A stretch of DNA of 64,000 nt, taken from positions 310,001 to 374,000 of the forward strand of contig CAWIOX010000030.1 in the NCBI GenBank assembly GCA_963837775.1. The letters are read 5' to 3'. Below, piece by piece: positions 31,994 to 41,077 of the stretch; positions within the stretch are counted from its first letter, which is position 1; the number at the start of each line of letters is the position of its first letter. The notes beneath the pieces are model-generated. The model worked only from the letters and a program-made list of their open reading frames with translations. It was not told where the DNA came from and did not search any database. The position numbers were made by a program, and so were the translations under genes. The stretch comes from CAWIOX01 sp963837775 (GTDB taxonomy: Bacteria > Pseudomonadota > Gammaproteobacteria > Burkholderiales > Burkholderiaceae_D).

Positions 31994-32028
31994 AAAAAAA
32001 CCCCGGGAAGCAATTCCCGGGGTTTTTT
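31994..32028 (-). terminator. Terminator of the actP operon
   Basis: Strong symmetric hairpin AAAACCCCGGGAA / TTCCCGGGGTTTT with a 4-nt loop and T/A runs on both sides, 18 bp after the actP stop. It separates actP transcription from the sensor operon. Confidence 0.9.
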
Positions 32029-32045
32029 GCAAGCAGCCAGATTAC

Positions 32046-33710
32046 TTAGTGGCCGGAAGCGCCTGCTGCACCGATACCTGTTTCCGAACGCACTCTTTGT
32101 GCTTCGTAGCCTTCGCGATCCTGACGGGCACGATCACTGGTATCCATGATCGAGAACAGCCAGATACCGACAAAACCAGCCGTCATCGAGAACAGCGCAG
32201 GGGAGGTGTATGGGAAAATTGCATCCTTGTGACCCAATACGTCGACCCATACCGACTTCGATACCACGGTCAGGCCAACTGCGGTAATCAAGCCAAGGAA
32301 GCCGCCGATCGTCGCGCCGCGTGTCGTGCAGTCTTTCCACAACACGGACATGAACAGCACAGGGAAGTTGGCCGAAGCCGCAATCGCGAATGCCAGTGAC
32401 ACCATGAAGGCGATGTTCTGTTTCTCGAACACGATACCCAGCAACACCGCAACGACACCCAGTACGATCGTTGTGATACGTGAGACACGCAACTCGTTTT
32501 CGCTGGTGGCCTGGCCTTTCTTGAAGACGGTGGCATACAGGTCATGCGACACGGCAGAAGCGCCGGACAGCGTCAAGCCAGCGACCACAGCCAGAATGGT
32601 GGCGAAGGCCACGGCAGAGATGAAGCCCAAGAACACGTTGCCGCCAACAGCCTTGGCCAAATGGATAGCCGCCATGTTGTTGCCGCCCAGTAGCTTGCCT
32701 GCAGCATCCTTGAATTCAGGATTGGTGCTGACCAGAACAATCGCGCCAAAACCGATGATGAAAGTCAGGATGTAGAAGTAAGCGATCCAGGTGGTTGCCC
32801 AGAACACCGATTTGCGCGCTTCTTTTGCACTCGGTACGGTGAAGAAACGCATCAGGATGTGCGGCAAGCCGGCGGTGCCGAACATCAGCGCCATACCGAA
32901 CGAGATGGCTGAGATCGGATCCTTGATGAAAGTCCCTGGCCCCATGATGGATTGTTTCTTTTCATGTATCTCGACCGATTTGGCAAACAGCGCTTCGGGG
33001 CTGAAATTGAATTGCGACATCACGACAAAGGCCATGAAGCTGGCGCCTGCCAGCAGCATGACGGCCTTGATGATCTGCACCCAGGTGGTTGCGGTCATGC
33101 CGCCAAACAATACATAAATCATCATCAGGCTACCGACGATCACGACCGCGATCCAGTATTCCAGACCGAACAGCAGCTTGATCAACTGGCCGGCACCGAC
33201 CATCTGTGCGATCAGGTAGAAAGCGACCACGACCAGCGTACCTGATGCGGCAAAGACACGGATTGGCGTCTGCTTGAAGCGATAGGCGGCTACGTCGGCA
33301 AAGGTGAAGCGGCCGAGGTTGCGCAGGCGTTCCGCCATCAGGAAGGTAATGACGGGCCAGCCGACCAGGAAGCCGATCGAATAGATCAGGCCATCATAGC
33401 CATTCAGATAAACGGCAGCTGAAATACCCAGAAAGGACGCTGCCGACATATAGTCGCCGGCAATCGCCAGGCCATTCTGGAAACCGGTGATGCCGCCACC
33501 GGCGGTGTAAAAGTCAGCCGCAGATTTTGTTTTCGACGCCGCCCATTTGGTAATGAACAGGGTGAAGATGACAAATGCGCCAAACATCGAAATGGCGGTC
33601 CAGTTGGTCGGCTGTTTTACCGCCTGGCCGAGGTCGGCACCGGCTGCGTAAGCAGCACCTGCAGCAGCAAATAGCGCGACTGCGCCAAGAATGCGTTTTG
33701 TATTGGTCAT
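32046..33710 (-). CDS. actP: Cation/acetate symporter ActP
   Basis: Inner-membrane sodium:solute-symporter family permease for acetate and related short monocarboxylates. The 554-residue protein has a signal-like N-terminus (MTNTKRILGAVALFAAAGAA) and about 13 helices. Family phrases include DFYTAGGGITGFQNGLAIAG, DYMSAASFLGISAAVYLNGY, RFTFADVAAYRFKQ, SGASAVSHDLYATVFKKG and LFMSVLWKDCTTRGA. The ATG overlaps the stop of the DUF485 gene, as in the E. coli yjcH-actP pair. A strong terminator follows. Acs, with which it would act, lies 28 kb away in this window. Confidence 0.96.
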   Translation of the reverse strand: MTNTKRILGAVALFAAAGAAYAAGADLGQAVKQPTNWTAISMFGAFVIFTLFITKWAASKTKSAADFYTAGGGITGFQNGLAIAGDYMSAASFLGISAAVYLNGYDGLIYSIGFLVGWPVITFLMAERLRNLGRFTFADVAAYRFKQTPIRVFAASGTLVVVAFYLIAQMVGAGQLIKLLFGLEYWIAVVIVGSLMMIYVLFGGMTATTWVQIIKAVMLLAGASFMAFVVMSQFNFSPEALFAKSVEIHEKKQSIMGPGTFIKDPISAISFGMALMFGTAGLPHILMRFFTVPSAKEARKSVFWATTWIAYFYILTFIIGFGAIVLVSTNPEFKDAAGKLLGGNNMAAIHLAKAVGGNVFLGFISAVAFATILAVVAGLTLSGASAVSHDLYATVFKKGQATSENELRVSRITTIVLGVVAVLLGIVFEKQNIAFMVSLAFAIAASANFPVLFMSVLWKDCTTRGATIGGFLGLITAVGLTVVSKSVWVDVLGHKDAIFPYTSPALFSMTAGFVGIWLFSIMDTSDRARQDREGYEAQRVRSETGIGAAGASGH

Positions 33711-34015
33711 TACAGCACCTCCTTGCGAATTTCTGCGGTCAAGTCATCGAACTCGCTATTGGCGCGTCGGACGTAAATGCCGGTAATGATGACTGTGAAA
33801 ACAATCACGAAAAGTCCGATTGGCATACCCCAGGTCATGACGCCGGCACCCATCTTGGCGCTCAACAATTCCTTGTCGAAAGCAATCAAAAGAATGAAGC
33901 CGTAATACACCGCCATCATGATCCAGGTCAGCGTCCAGCCGTATGAAGACCGGACCGAAACCAGTTTTTGATACTTGGGATTCGACTTTATCTTCTTAAC
34001 AAGATCATCTTCCAT
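33710..34015 (-). CDS. yjcH: DUF485 membrane protein (YjcH-like)
   Basis: A 101-residue protein with two hydrophobic helices (WIMMAVYYGFILLIAF and WGMPIGLFVIVFTVIITGIY) and the DUF485 pattern NPKYQKLVSVRSSYGWTLT. A clear ribosome site (TAGGAGATAG) precedes the ATG. The stop overlaps the actP start, so the two are coupled. DUF485 proteins regularly accompany ActP and are thought to be accessory subunits, though the role is not established. Confidence 0.93.
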   Translation of the reverse strand: MEDDLVKKIKSNPKYQKLVSVRSSYGWTLTWIMMAVYYGFILLIAFDKELLSAKMGAGVMTWGMPIGLFVIVFTVIITGIYVRRANSEFDDLTAEIRKEVL

Positions 34016-34475
34016 TTTCTATCTCCTATTATTGTGTAATCAACCTGTTGTAGAAAAGTTGATGGGTATGCATTGAATTCAGGCAAATCATCGACTTGCT
34101 TGAATCTGCTTGATACGCTGAGAAGCATCTCTCCCGGCGTTCATCCCAATGTCAAGTATGCATTCAGAGTATCGCCAATTACTTACTGAACACTTACTCT
34201 GTACGGAATCGTCATCCGGACTTGATTTATGCCAAAAGACAGGTTTTGACTGCCAGTTTCTTCTTCCAATAATTGAATGCGCGTTTTATGGAATGCAGAG
34301 TAATTGCCTGGGGGCCTGTCGTTAGCTGTTTGATCTTGCGTGCAAAACCCGCCTATTTCCTTGGTTTTCTGAACTATTGAGTGCTGTCGCCTGCCTTGAA
34401 ACCGCTACTTGTCACTGCGAGAAGTTAGAATGCCGGGAAATCTATTAAAATAGCGGGTTACTCAGGATACAAATC
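34016..34475. other. Divergent intergenic region between yjcH-actP and ribB
   Basis: About 460 bp holding promoters for the actP unit and the riboflavin-nusB set. I looked for an FMN riboswitch and did not find its conserved boxes. No small gene or repeat copy is visible. Confidence 0.45.
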
Positions 34476-35588
34476 ATGTCCATTTCAACTACTCAAGAAA
34501 TCATTAGCGAACTTCGCGCCGGGCGCATGGTCATCCTCGTGGATGAAGAAGATCGTGAAAATGAGGGCGATCTCGTACTGGCGGCTGAATTCGTCACGCC
34601 GGAAGCAATCAATTTCATGGCCAAATTCGGCCGTGGCCTGGTATGCCTTACATTGACGGAAGAACGCTGCGATCTGCTCGATCTGTCGATGATGACGACC
34701 CGCAACGGCACTTCGTATGGGACTAATTTCACGGTCTCGATCGAGGCAGCCGAAGGCGTGACGACAGGCATTTCTGCCGCCGACCGTGCCAAGACCATCC
34801 AGGTCGCCGTCAGCAAACAGGCGACAGCGTCCGATATCGTTCAGCCGGGCCATATTTTCCCGCTCAAGGCGCAAAAAGGCGGTGTGCTGATGCGCGCCGG
34901 CCATACCGAAGCCGGTTGTGATTTTGCCGAACTCGCTGGCCTGACCCCTGCGGCAGTCATTTGCGAGATCATGAAGGACGATGGCACCATGGCACGCTTG
35001 CCGGACCTGCTTGAATTCGCGCAACTCCATGAGCTCAAGATCGGCACGATTGCCGATCTGATTCATTACCGCAGCCAGAATGAAAGCATCGTCGAGCGCA
35101 TCGCCGAACGCGACATGCAGACCGTGCATGGTACTTTCAAGGCGATCGCTTATCGTGACAAGCCGAGCGGCTCCGCACATCTGGCGCTGGTGCATGGCGA
35201 TATCAGCCCCGAGGTGGAAGCGTTGGTGCGGGTGCATCAGCCGGTGTCGATCCTGGATTTGCTGGAAACACAAGCGACTACGCATTCCTGGAACATTGCT
35301 TCTGCGATGGCGGCAATCAAGGCTTCGGAACGCGGCGTTATCGTCCTGCTGAATTGCGAAGAGTCCGCCGAGCAGATGTTTGCGCAGTTTGCCGCCCTGA
35401 ATGCGCCGGAATCACGGCCGCCATCGCGTGCTGCCAGCATGGATTTGCGCAATTATGGGATCGGTGCGCAAATCTTGAAAGATCTTAATGTCGGGAAAAT
35501 GAAGCTGCTGGCCAGTCCGAGAAAAATGCCGTCGATGACCGGATTCAACCTGGAAGTAACCGGCTATCAGGACAAGCCGGATCATTAA
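34476..35588 (+). CDS. ribB: 3,4-dihydroxy-2-butanone 4-phosphate synthase with degenerate GTP cyclohydrolase II-like domain (RibBX type)
   Basis: Makes the four-carbon precursor of riboflavin from ribulose 5-phosphate. The 370-residue protein has an intact RibB domain (about 1-205): LVDEEDRENEGDLVLAAEFV, MAKFGRGLVCL, HIFPLKAQKGGVLMRAGHTE and LTPAAVICEIMKDDG. The C-terminal half resembles RibA, but the zinc site of true GTP cyclohydrolase II (HSECLTGD and RCDCG type motifs) is absent: the equivalent region reads VRVHQPVSILDLLETQA and contains no Cys. It is therefore probably a DHBP synthase only, with the extra domain regulatory or vestigial, and a separate ribA is expected elsewhere. ribH follows about 100 bp downstream. 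Often annotated ribBA. Confidence 0.92.
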   Translation: MSISTTQEIISELRAGRMVILVDEEDRENEGDLVLAAEFVTPEAINFMAKFGRGLVCLTLTEERCDLLDLSMMTTRNGTSYGTNFTVSIEAAEGVTTGISAADRAKTIQVAVSKQATASDIVQPGHIFPLKAQKGGVLMRAGHTEAGCDFAELAGLTPAAVICEIMKDDGTMARLPDLLEFAQLHELKIGTIADLIHYRSQNESIVERIAERDMQTVHGTFKAIAYRDKPSGSAHLALVHGDISPEVEALVRVHQPVSILDLLETQATTHSWNIASAMAAIKASERGVIVLLNCEESAEQMFAQFAALNAPESRPPSRAASMDLRNYGIGAQILKDLNVGKMKLLASPRKMPSMTGFNLEVTGYQDKPDH

Positions 35589-35691
35589 TACCCAATTTTA
35601 TGTTCGAAGCGATGCAATGCGCGCCAAGACATAAGCGTCATTCTGGCAATGACATTAATCGCTTACGCACATTAGTGCACAAAGGAAAATC

Positions 35692-36195
35692 ATGACCGTA
35701 GGAACTTTTGAATCGAATCTGAGTGGCGAAGGCCTGCGCGTTGGTATTGTCCAGGCCCGTTTTAACGAGGATGTGTGCCATGGCTTGCTGTCGGCTTGCG
35801 TGGCGGAACTCAAGCATCTGGGTGTCGCTCCGGAAGATGTGTTGCACGTGACTGTGCCGGGCGCTCTGGAAATCCCGCTGGCATTGCAAAAAATGGCCGA
35901 TACGCATCAGTTTGATGCGCTGATTGCGCTGGGTGCGGTAATCCGCGGCGAAACCTATCATTTTGAACTGGTTTCAAATGAGTCTGGCGCAGGCATTACA
36001 CGCGTCGCTCTGGATTGCGGCATTCCGATTGCGAATGCGGTACTGACAACTGAAAATGACGAGCAGGCCGAAGCGCGCATGGCGGTCAAGGGCGCCGATG
36101 CAGCCCGTGTCGCCATCGAGATGGCTAATCTGGTTCTGGCACTGGAAGAACTGGCGGAGCTGAACGACGAGGATGAAGAGGGCGAAGAACAGTAA
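35692..36195 (+). CDS. ribH: 6,7-dimethyl-8-ribityllumazine synthase
   Basis: Condenses the butanone phosphate with the RibD-derived pyrimidine to form the lumazine that RibE uses; family members assemble into capsid-like or smaller rings. The 167-residue protein shows VGIVQARFNEDVCHGLL, VPGALEIPLALQKMA, DALIALGAVIRGETYHFELV, and GIPIANAVLTTENDEQAEAR. The ATG follows AAAGGAAAATC. A run of acidic residues ends the protein (LNDEDEEGEEQ). It lies between ribB and nusB, a common order in proteobacteria. Confidence 0.97.
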   Translation: MTVGTFESNLSGEGLRVGIVQARFNEDVCHGLLSACVAELKHLGVAPEDVLHVTVPGALEIPLALQKMADTHQFDALIALGAVIRGETYHFELVSNESGAGITRVALDCGIPIANAVLTTENDEQAEARMAVKGADAARVAIEMANLVLALEELAELNDEDEEGEEQ

Positions 36196-36337
36196 TTAAG
36201 AGTAGTTAATACTCAGGAAATTGAAGACACACTGTTGCATCGAAATCCGTTCTCAATGAATGGATTTCGATGTGACATCTGCAGTAATGAATATCGTTAA
36301 GAGCGCATGCACTGGCTCCAGTCAGACCGGAAAAATT

Positions 36338-36808
36338 ATGATCAACAAGACACTCCACGCCAATCCGAGCAAAAACCGTTCGCCCCGACATCGGTCGCGC
36401 GAGTTTGCGCTGCAGGGTTTGTACCAATGGCTGCTCAACAATGAGGACGTTGGTGCGATTGAGGCCAATATTCGCGAGGCACACGGCTTCGACAAAGCCG
36501 ACAAGGTGCACTTCGATGCATTGTTGTATGGCGCGATCAATGCAGCCGGCGCTCTGCGTGCAGAATTGGCACCGTTGATCGACCGTAGCATCAAGGAATT
36601 GTCGCCCATCGAGCATGCGGTGCTGCTGATAGGCGCGCTGGAATTGAGGGATCACCTCGAAATCCCGTATCGCGTCGTCATCAATGAAGCGGTTGAATTA
36701 ACCAAATCTTTCGGCGGTATCGATGGCCATAAGTATGTCAATGGCGTATTGGATAAGATGGCAGCAAAAATGCGGGAAGTTGAATTTCAGGCAAACAAAA
36801 AATCCTGA
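36338..36808 (+). CDS. nusB: Transcription antitermination factor NusB
   Basis: RNA-binding factor that with S10 (NusE) joins the rRNA antitermination complex at boxA. The start at 36338 (MINKTLHANPSKNRSPRHRS) is preferred over the longer frame from 36260; it gives 156 residues, close to the family norm. Conserved parts include REFALQGLYQWLLN at the N-terminus, IDRSIKELSPIEHAVLLIGA and YRVVINEAVELTKSFGGIDG then HKYVNGVLDKMA at the C-terminus. It follows ribH, as in the classic ribH-nusB arrangement. Confidence 0.97.
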   Translation: MINKTLHANPSKNRSPRHRSREFALQGLYQWLLNNEDVGAIEANIREAHGFDKADKVHFDALLYGAINAAGALRAELAPLIDRSIKELSPIEHAVLLIGALELRDHLEIPYRVVINEAVELTKSFGGIDGHKYVNGVLDKMAAKMREVEFQANKKS

Positions 36809-36938
36809 TTGTCATCCTCTTCGTTTTTGCCGAGGAAATAATTCTTTGCCGCCATGTCGGATGCGGGTTTCGGGTCGGAACGACTGGAAACTGCTGCTTC
36901 CGGAGCATGGCGGTTTTTCATTTTGAAAGCAGATTCTG

Positions 36939-38111
36939 ATGAATCTTGATCATCTCGCCGCTCGCCTGGAAAACATCGCTCCGTTCCATGTGATGGAGCT
37001 GGCAAAAATGGCTGCCGCCCTGGAAAAAGACGGTCGGCATATCATCCACATGGGGATAGGCGAGCCTGATTTCACGGCTGCCGCACCCGTGATCGAGGCG
37101 GCGACCCGCGCCATGGCCGAGGGGAAAATGCAATACACGTCGGCGCTCGGCCTGCCTGCGCTGCGCGAGGCGATTGCCGGTCATTATCGGCAGGTCTATG
37201 GCCTCGATATCGCGCCTGCCCGCATCGTCGTGACCGCCGGTGCTTCCGCTGCCTTGCTGCTGGCCTGCGCGGCGCTGGTGGACCAGGGCGCTGAAGTGCT
37301 GATGCCGGACCCGTCCTATCCCTGCAACCGTCATTTCGTCGCCGCTTTCAACGGCGTGGCCAAGCTGATTCCTAGCGGCCCTGAGCATCGCTTCCAGCTG
37401 TCGGATGCGATGGTGCGCGAACATTGGGGGACTGACACCCGTGGCGTACTGCTGGCTTCGCCCTCGAATCCGACCGGCACCTCGATCGAGCATGCCGAGT
37501 TGCAGAAGATCGTCGATACCGTGCGCGGCAACGGCGGCTTCACCATCGTCGACGAGATCTATCAGGGCTTGAGCTATGATGCGGCGCCGTTTTCAGCCCT
37601 GTCGCTGGGCGAGGATGTGATCGTCATCAACAGCTTTTCGAAGTACTTCAACATGACGGGATGGCGCTTGGGCTGGCTGGTGGTGCCGGAAGCGCTGGTG
37701 CCCAGCATCGAGAAACTGGCGCAGAACCTGTTCATCTGCCCATCTTCCATCGCCCAGCATGCCGGCCTGGCCTGCTTCCTGCCGGAGTCGCTGGCGATCT
37801 ACGAGGAACGCAAGGCCGAATTCAGGCGCCGTCGCGACTACATCGTGCCGGCATTGCAGGAGCTGGGTTTCAAGGTGCCGGTGATGCCGGACGGTGCATT
37901 TTATGTGTACGCGGACTGCTCGGCGCTGAGCGATGATGCCGATCAATTGACGCGCGACATGCTCAATGAAGCCGGCGTGGTGCTGGTGCCGGGTCTTGAT
38001 TTCGGCCCGTCTACCGCGCACCAGTACATCCGGCTGTCGTATGCGACTTCGATCGAGAATTTACATGAGGCAGTCGCGCGCCTGAAGCAGTTTTTTAGCG
38101 CAAGAGCATGA
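36939..38111 (+). CDS. PLP-dependent aminotransferase, class I/II
   Basis: A 390-residue fold-type I aminotransferase. Recognisable parts are HMGIGEPDFTAAAPVIEAA, TSALGLPALREAIAGHY, PDPSYPCNRHFV, ASPSNPTGTSIEHAEL, VDEIYQGLSYD, and the PLP lysine in INSFSKYFNMTGWRLGW (about residue 234). The substrate-contact Arg near the C-terminus is in YIRLSYATSIENL. The family includes aspartate- and alanine-type aminotransferases, so the exact amino acid cannot be given. It lies about 130 bp after nusB and 22 bp before the methyltransferase gene, with which it is likely co-transcribed. Confidence 0.9.
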   Translation: MNLDHLAARLENIAPFHVMELAKMAAALEKDGRHIIHMGIGEPDFTAAAPVIEAATRAMAEGKMQYTSALGLPALREAIAGHYRQVYGLDIAPARIVVTAGASAALLLACAALVDQGAEVLMPDPSYPCNRHFVAAFNGVAKLIPSGPEHRFQLSDAMVREHWGTDTRGVLLASPSNPTGTSIEHAELQKIVDTVRGNGGFTIVDEIYQGLSYDAAPFSALSLGEDVIVINSFSKYFNMTGWRLGWLVVPEALVPSIEKLAQNLFICPSSIAQHAGLACFLPESLAIYEERKAEFRRRRDYIVPALQELGFKVPVMPDGAFYVYADCSALSDDADQLTRDMLNEAGVVLVPGLDFGPSTAHQYIRLSYATSIENLHEAVARLKQFFSARA

Positions 38112-38133
38112 GCGCGCAGAAAGAGGTATTTAA

Positions 38134-38976
38134 ATGAGTAACAAGCCCGAAGAAAAGCATGAGATCAGGCCCGGTCAATCGATCGAGCTGCTCAAGGAAT
38201 TGCACATCCTGACCCGCGACGGCAAGCTGAATCAGGATAGCCGGCGCAAACTCAAGCAGGTATATCACCTGTACCAGTTCATCGAGCCGCTGCTCAAGGA
38301 AGTGCTGCAAGACCATCCGAATATCAGCCTGGTGGACCACGGCGCGGGGAAATCCTATCTGGGCTTTATCCTGTATGACCTGTTCTTCAAGACGCTGAAT
38401 GACGATTCCCGCATTTACGGCATTGAAACGCGGGATGAACTGGTCAAGAAATCGGAGGAGCTTGCTGCCCGGCTGAATTTCCCCGGCATGTCCTTCCTCA
38501 ACCTGTCGGTGGCGGAGTCCACCGAGTCCGACCGCTTGCCGGCCAGGGTCGACGTGGTTACCGCGCTGCATGCATGTAACACTGCAACCGACGATGCGAT
38601 TCATTTTGCGTTGAAGAAGCAGGCGAAATTCATGGTGCTGGTGCCTTGCTGCCAGGCCGAAGTGGCATCGGTACTGAAGAAGAACAAGGCTAAAACGCTG
38701 GCCAAGAGCGCCCTGACCGAAATCTGGCGCCATCCGCTGCATACGCGCGAGTTCGGCAGCCAGGTCACCAATGTGCTGCGCTGCCTGCAACTGGAGGCGC
38801 ACGGTTATCAGGTCAACGTAACCGAACTGGTCGGCTGGGAACACTCGATGAAAAACGAGCTGATCATCGCGACCTATAAGGATCTGCCGCGCAATCGTCC
38901 GGCCGAGCGCCTGCATGAAGTGCTGGAAACACTGGGGCTGGAGGAAATGGGGGATCGCTTCTTCAGCGCAGTGTAA
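38134..38976 (+). CDS. SAM-dependent methyltransferase (Methyltransf_32-like)
   Basis: A 280-residue protein with a class I SAM-binding core. Motif I is LVDHGAGKSYLGFILYDLFF (about residues 66-85), with the acidic strand end SRIYGIETRDELVKKSEEL after it. Further motifs are VVTALHACNTATDDAIHFAL and FMVLVPCCQAEVAS, which resemble the Methyltransf_32 group, some members of which modify tRNA. An N-terminal helical region (residues 1-60) is charged. The target is unknown. A strong terminator lies 16 bp after the stop, closing the transcription unit. Confidence 0.82.
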   Translation: MSNKPEEKHEIRPGQSIELLKELHILTRDGKLNQDSRRKLKQVYHLYQFIEPLLKEVLQDHPNISLVDHGAGKSYLGFILYDLFFKTLNDDSRIYGIETRDELVKKSEELAARLNFPGMSFLNLSVAESTESDRLPARVDVVTALHACNTATDDAIHFALKKQAKFMVLVPCCQAEVASVLKKNKAKTLAKSALTEIWRHPLHTREFGSQVTNVLRCLQLEAHGYQVNVTELVGWEHSMKNELIIATYKDLPRNRPAERLHEVLETLGLEEMGDRFFSAV

Positions 38977-38991
38977 AGCAGCGATAGCCAA

Positions 38992-39031
38992 TAAAAAAAC
39001 CCGCCACGATTTCTCGTCGGCGGGTTTTTTT
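38992..39031. terminator. Bidirectional terminator between methyltransferase and thiolase
   Basis: Stem AAAAAACCCGCC / GGCGGGTTTTTT with a 13-nt loop. A and T runs on both sides allow use from both convergent genes. Confidence 0.9.
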
Positions 39032-39060
39032 GTCGGCGAAAAACTGCCGACGACAGATGC

Positions 39061-40251
39061 TTAGATGCGCTCGATGATGCCGGCGATACCTTGGCCACCG
39101 CCGATGCACATGGTGATCAGACCATAGCGCTTGTTGGTGCGGATCAATTCATACATGCATTTGACCGTCAGGATCGCGCCACTGGCACCGAGCGGATGAC
39201 CGAGTGCGATCGCGCCGCCGTTCGGGTTGGTGCGTGCCGGATCGAGGTCCAGGCCCTTGCAGACGCCGAGCGACTGGGCTGCAAATGCTTCATTGGATTC
39301 GATCACGTCCATGTCGTCCAGTGTCAGGCCGGCGCGTTTCAATGCCAGTTGCACCGCAGGGATCGGGCCGGTACCCATGATGGAGGAATCGACGCCGGCG
39401 ACCGCGTAGGAAACCAGGCGTGCCAGCGGGGTCAGGCCGGCGCGTGCAGCGGCACCGGCTTCCATCAGTACGCAGGCTGCTGCGCCATCGTTCAGGCCGG
39501 AGGCGTTACCGGCTGTGACGGAGCCGCCTTCCTTCTTGAATGCCGGCTTGAGCTTGCCCAGCGATTCCATCGTGGTGTCGGCCTTCGGATGCTCGTCGGT
39601 ATCAAAAATGACGGTACCTTTGCGGGTCTTGAGCTCGATCGGGGCGATTTGCGATTTGAAGTGACCGGCAGCGATGGCGGCAACGGCTTTCTTCTGGCTG
39701 TCCAGTGCGAAGGCATCCTGCTCTTCGCGCGTGATGCCGAATTTTGCCGCAACATTTTCCGCTGTCACGCCCATGTGTCCGGCGCCGAAAGGATCGGTGA
39801 CCGCACCGACCATCATGTCGATCATCTTGGTGTCGCCCATGCGCGCGCCCCAGCGGGTAGTCTGGCTGGCGAAGGCTGCACGGCTCATTGTTTCGACACC
39901 ACCGCCGACGGCGATGTCGGTGTCGCCCAACTGGATCGCATTGGCTGCGGTGACAATCGCCTGCAGGCCGGAGCCGCACAGGCGGTTCAGCGTCAGCGCA
40001 GCGGACTCATTGGCCATGCCGGCATTGATGCCGACCACGCGTGACACATACATGTCGCGCGCTTCGGTGTGGATCACATTGCCGAACACGATTTGACCGG
40101 CTTGTGCAGGATCGACCTTGGCGCGGGCAAAAGCTTCTTTCACAGCATGTGTGCCGAGATCACAGGCGGTCATATCCTTCAATGCGCCACCGTAGGTGCC
40201 GATTGCGGTACGCGCTGCACCGACGATAACTACATCTCTTGCGTTTGCCAT
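39061..40251 (-). CDS. bktB: Acetyl-CoA acetyltransferase / beta-ketothiolase (BktB-like)
   Basis: Condenses two acyl-CoA units or cleaves 3-ketoacyl-CoA; in polyhydroxyalkanoate producers this step feeds PHB/PHV synthesis. The 396-residue thiolase has the nucleophilic Cys92 in NRLCGSGLQ, the His in GGAIALGHPLGASGA and the second Cys in MCIGGGQG. Phrases such as VFGNVIHTEARDMYVSRVVG and RWGARMGDTKMIDMMVGA closely resemble BktB of Cupriavidus by memory, more than PhaA. It is a single gene, terminated by the bidirectional hairpin downstream. The phasin gene at 48 kb supports a PHA-making cell. Confidence 0.9.
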   Translation of the reverse strand: MANARDVVIVGAARTAIGTYGGALKDMTACDLGTHAVKEAFARAKVDPAQAGQIVFGNVIHTEARDMYVSRVVGINAGMANESAALTLNRLCGSGLQAIVTAANAIQLGDTDIAVGGGVETMSRAAFASQTTRWGARMGDTKMIDMMVGAVTDPFGAGHMGVTAENVAAKFGITREEQDAFALDSQKKAVAAIAAGHFKSQIAPIELKTRKGTVIFDTDEHPKADTTMESLGKLKPAFKKEGGSVTAGNASGLNDGAAACVLMEAGAAARAGLTPLARLVSYAVAGVDSSIMGTGPIPAVQLALKRAGLTLDDMDVIESNEAFAAQSLGVCKGLDLDPARTNPNGGAIALGHPLGASGAILTVKCMYELIRTNKRYGLITMCIGGGQGIAGIIERI

Positions 40252-40451
40252 GTTGTCTTCCTTTAATTAGATTAAATACCCATTCAAACTGCAATGTAAG
40301 CGAATGCACAACTCTTGCCCGCCTAAATATTATTATAGCTGCAGCGCAGCACGAAATGCAGACTGATAAGTAGTATCCGTTTATTAATGCCGGGCGGGGC
40401 GTGTCAGGTGTGCTTGCAGGCTGCCCCTGATTAAATTATGCGCGCCAAGCC

Positions 40452-40545
40452 TTTTATATATACACCCGTATGTATTTTTTAGATAGCAGCAAACATAAGC
40501 GGCTATGCCATCATTTGTCGATGATACTCCCCTGATATTTTGTAA
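40452..40545 (+). repeat. Dispersed intergenic repeat, copy D
   Basis: Left arm CGTATGTATTTTTTA, core GCGGCTATGCC at 40499-40509, right arm GATACTCCCC at 40522-40532. It sits between divergent bktB and the GYD gene. Confidence 0.78.
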
Positions 40546-40783
40546 TTATTCGGTGATTTTATCCGATCCTTTGGCGATGCCTTTCCGACGCCGAAATCAT
40601 GATGTTGGCTCGTGTTTTATTATTTCGGATAAGTCCTCCCGGCGTTACCGCTCCAGGCAGATCCGGATGGAAGTCGATGATTGTTGTTGCGCTGCAATTA
40701 AAGCGTTTCCCTCGTCTTCATGATGATGCATGGCGCTTATATCGGCTGACACTGAAAAATGGTGCCGGTTCCGGACTGTTGAT

Positions 40784-40838
40784 CGAGGAATTTTAAATGC
40801 CGCTTTCCAGCTGCAGTTTGCGGCATCTCAATTCCTCG
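40784..40838. repeat. Imperfect inverted repeat (hairpin)
   Basis: Outer stem CGAGGAATT / AATTCCTCG and inner stem ATGCCGC / GCGGCAT with small internal loops and an apical loop of about 15 nt. No T run follows, and no gene ends nearby, so it does not look like a terminator. Confidence 0.55.
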
Positions 40839-41077
40839 CTTTCCTGTTGGCTGAATATGACTCGTTGACTGCGAATTAATCCAGTCATGTTGTTTATCGT
40901 TATTCCATTTTCAGATCAGGCGCGCACTGCGTTGTCGGCATTTGTCAGAAGGAAATGATTTCTGCAAGTTGCCGTCAGGATTGCCATTCTTGCCAAAAAT
41001 CAATGGTTTCTTGTTCGCGCAAGCATGGTTGTCTTGTCGTTTTTCAGGGAGAAATCTGATATTCAAGGAGAGCACTC

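Larger units (their letters stand above)
40252..41077. other. Long intergenic region between thiolase and GYD gene
   Basis: About 825 bp without a credible gene. It holds one dispersed repeat (40452-40545) and a long imperfect inverted repeat (40784-40838), plus divergent promoters. Short open frames here show no family or coding features. Confidence 0.5.

Noticed and set aside
34016..34475. FMN riboswitch upstream of the ribB-ribH set
   Set aside because: The conserved RFN boxes and multi-stem layout are not visible in the gap.
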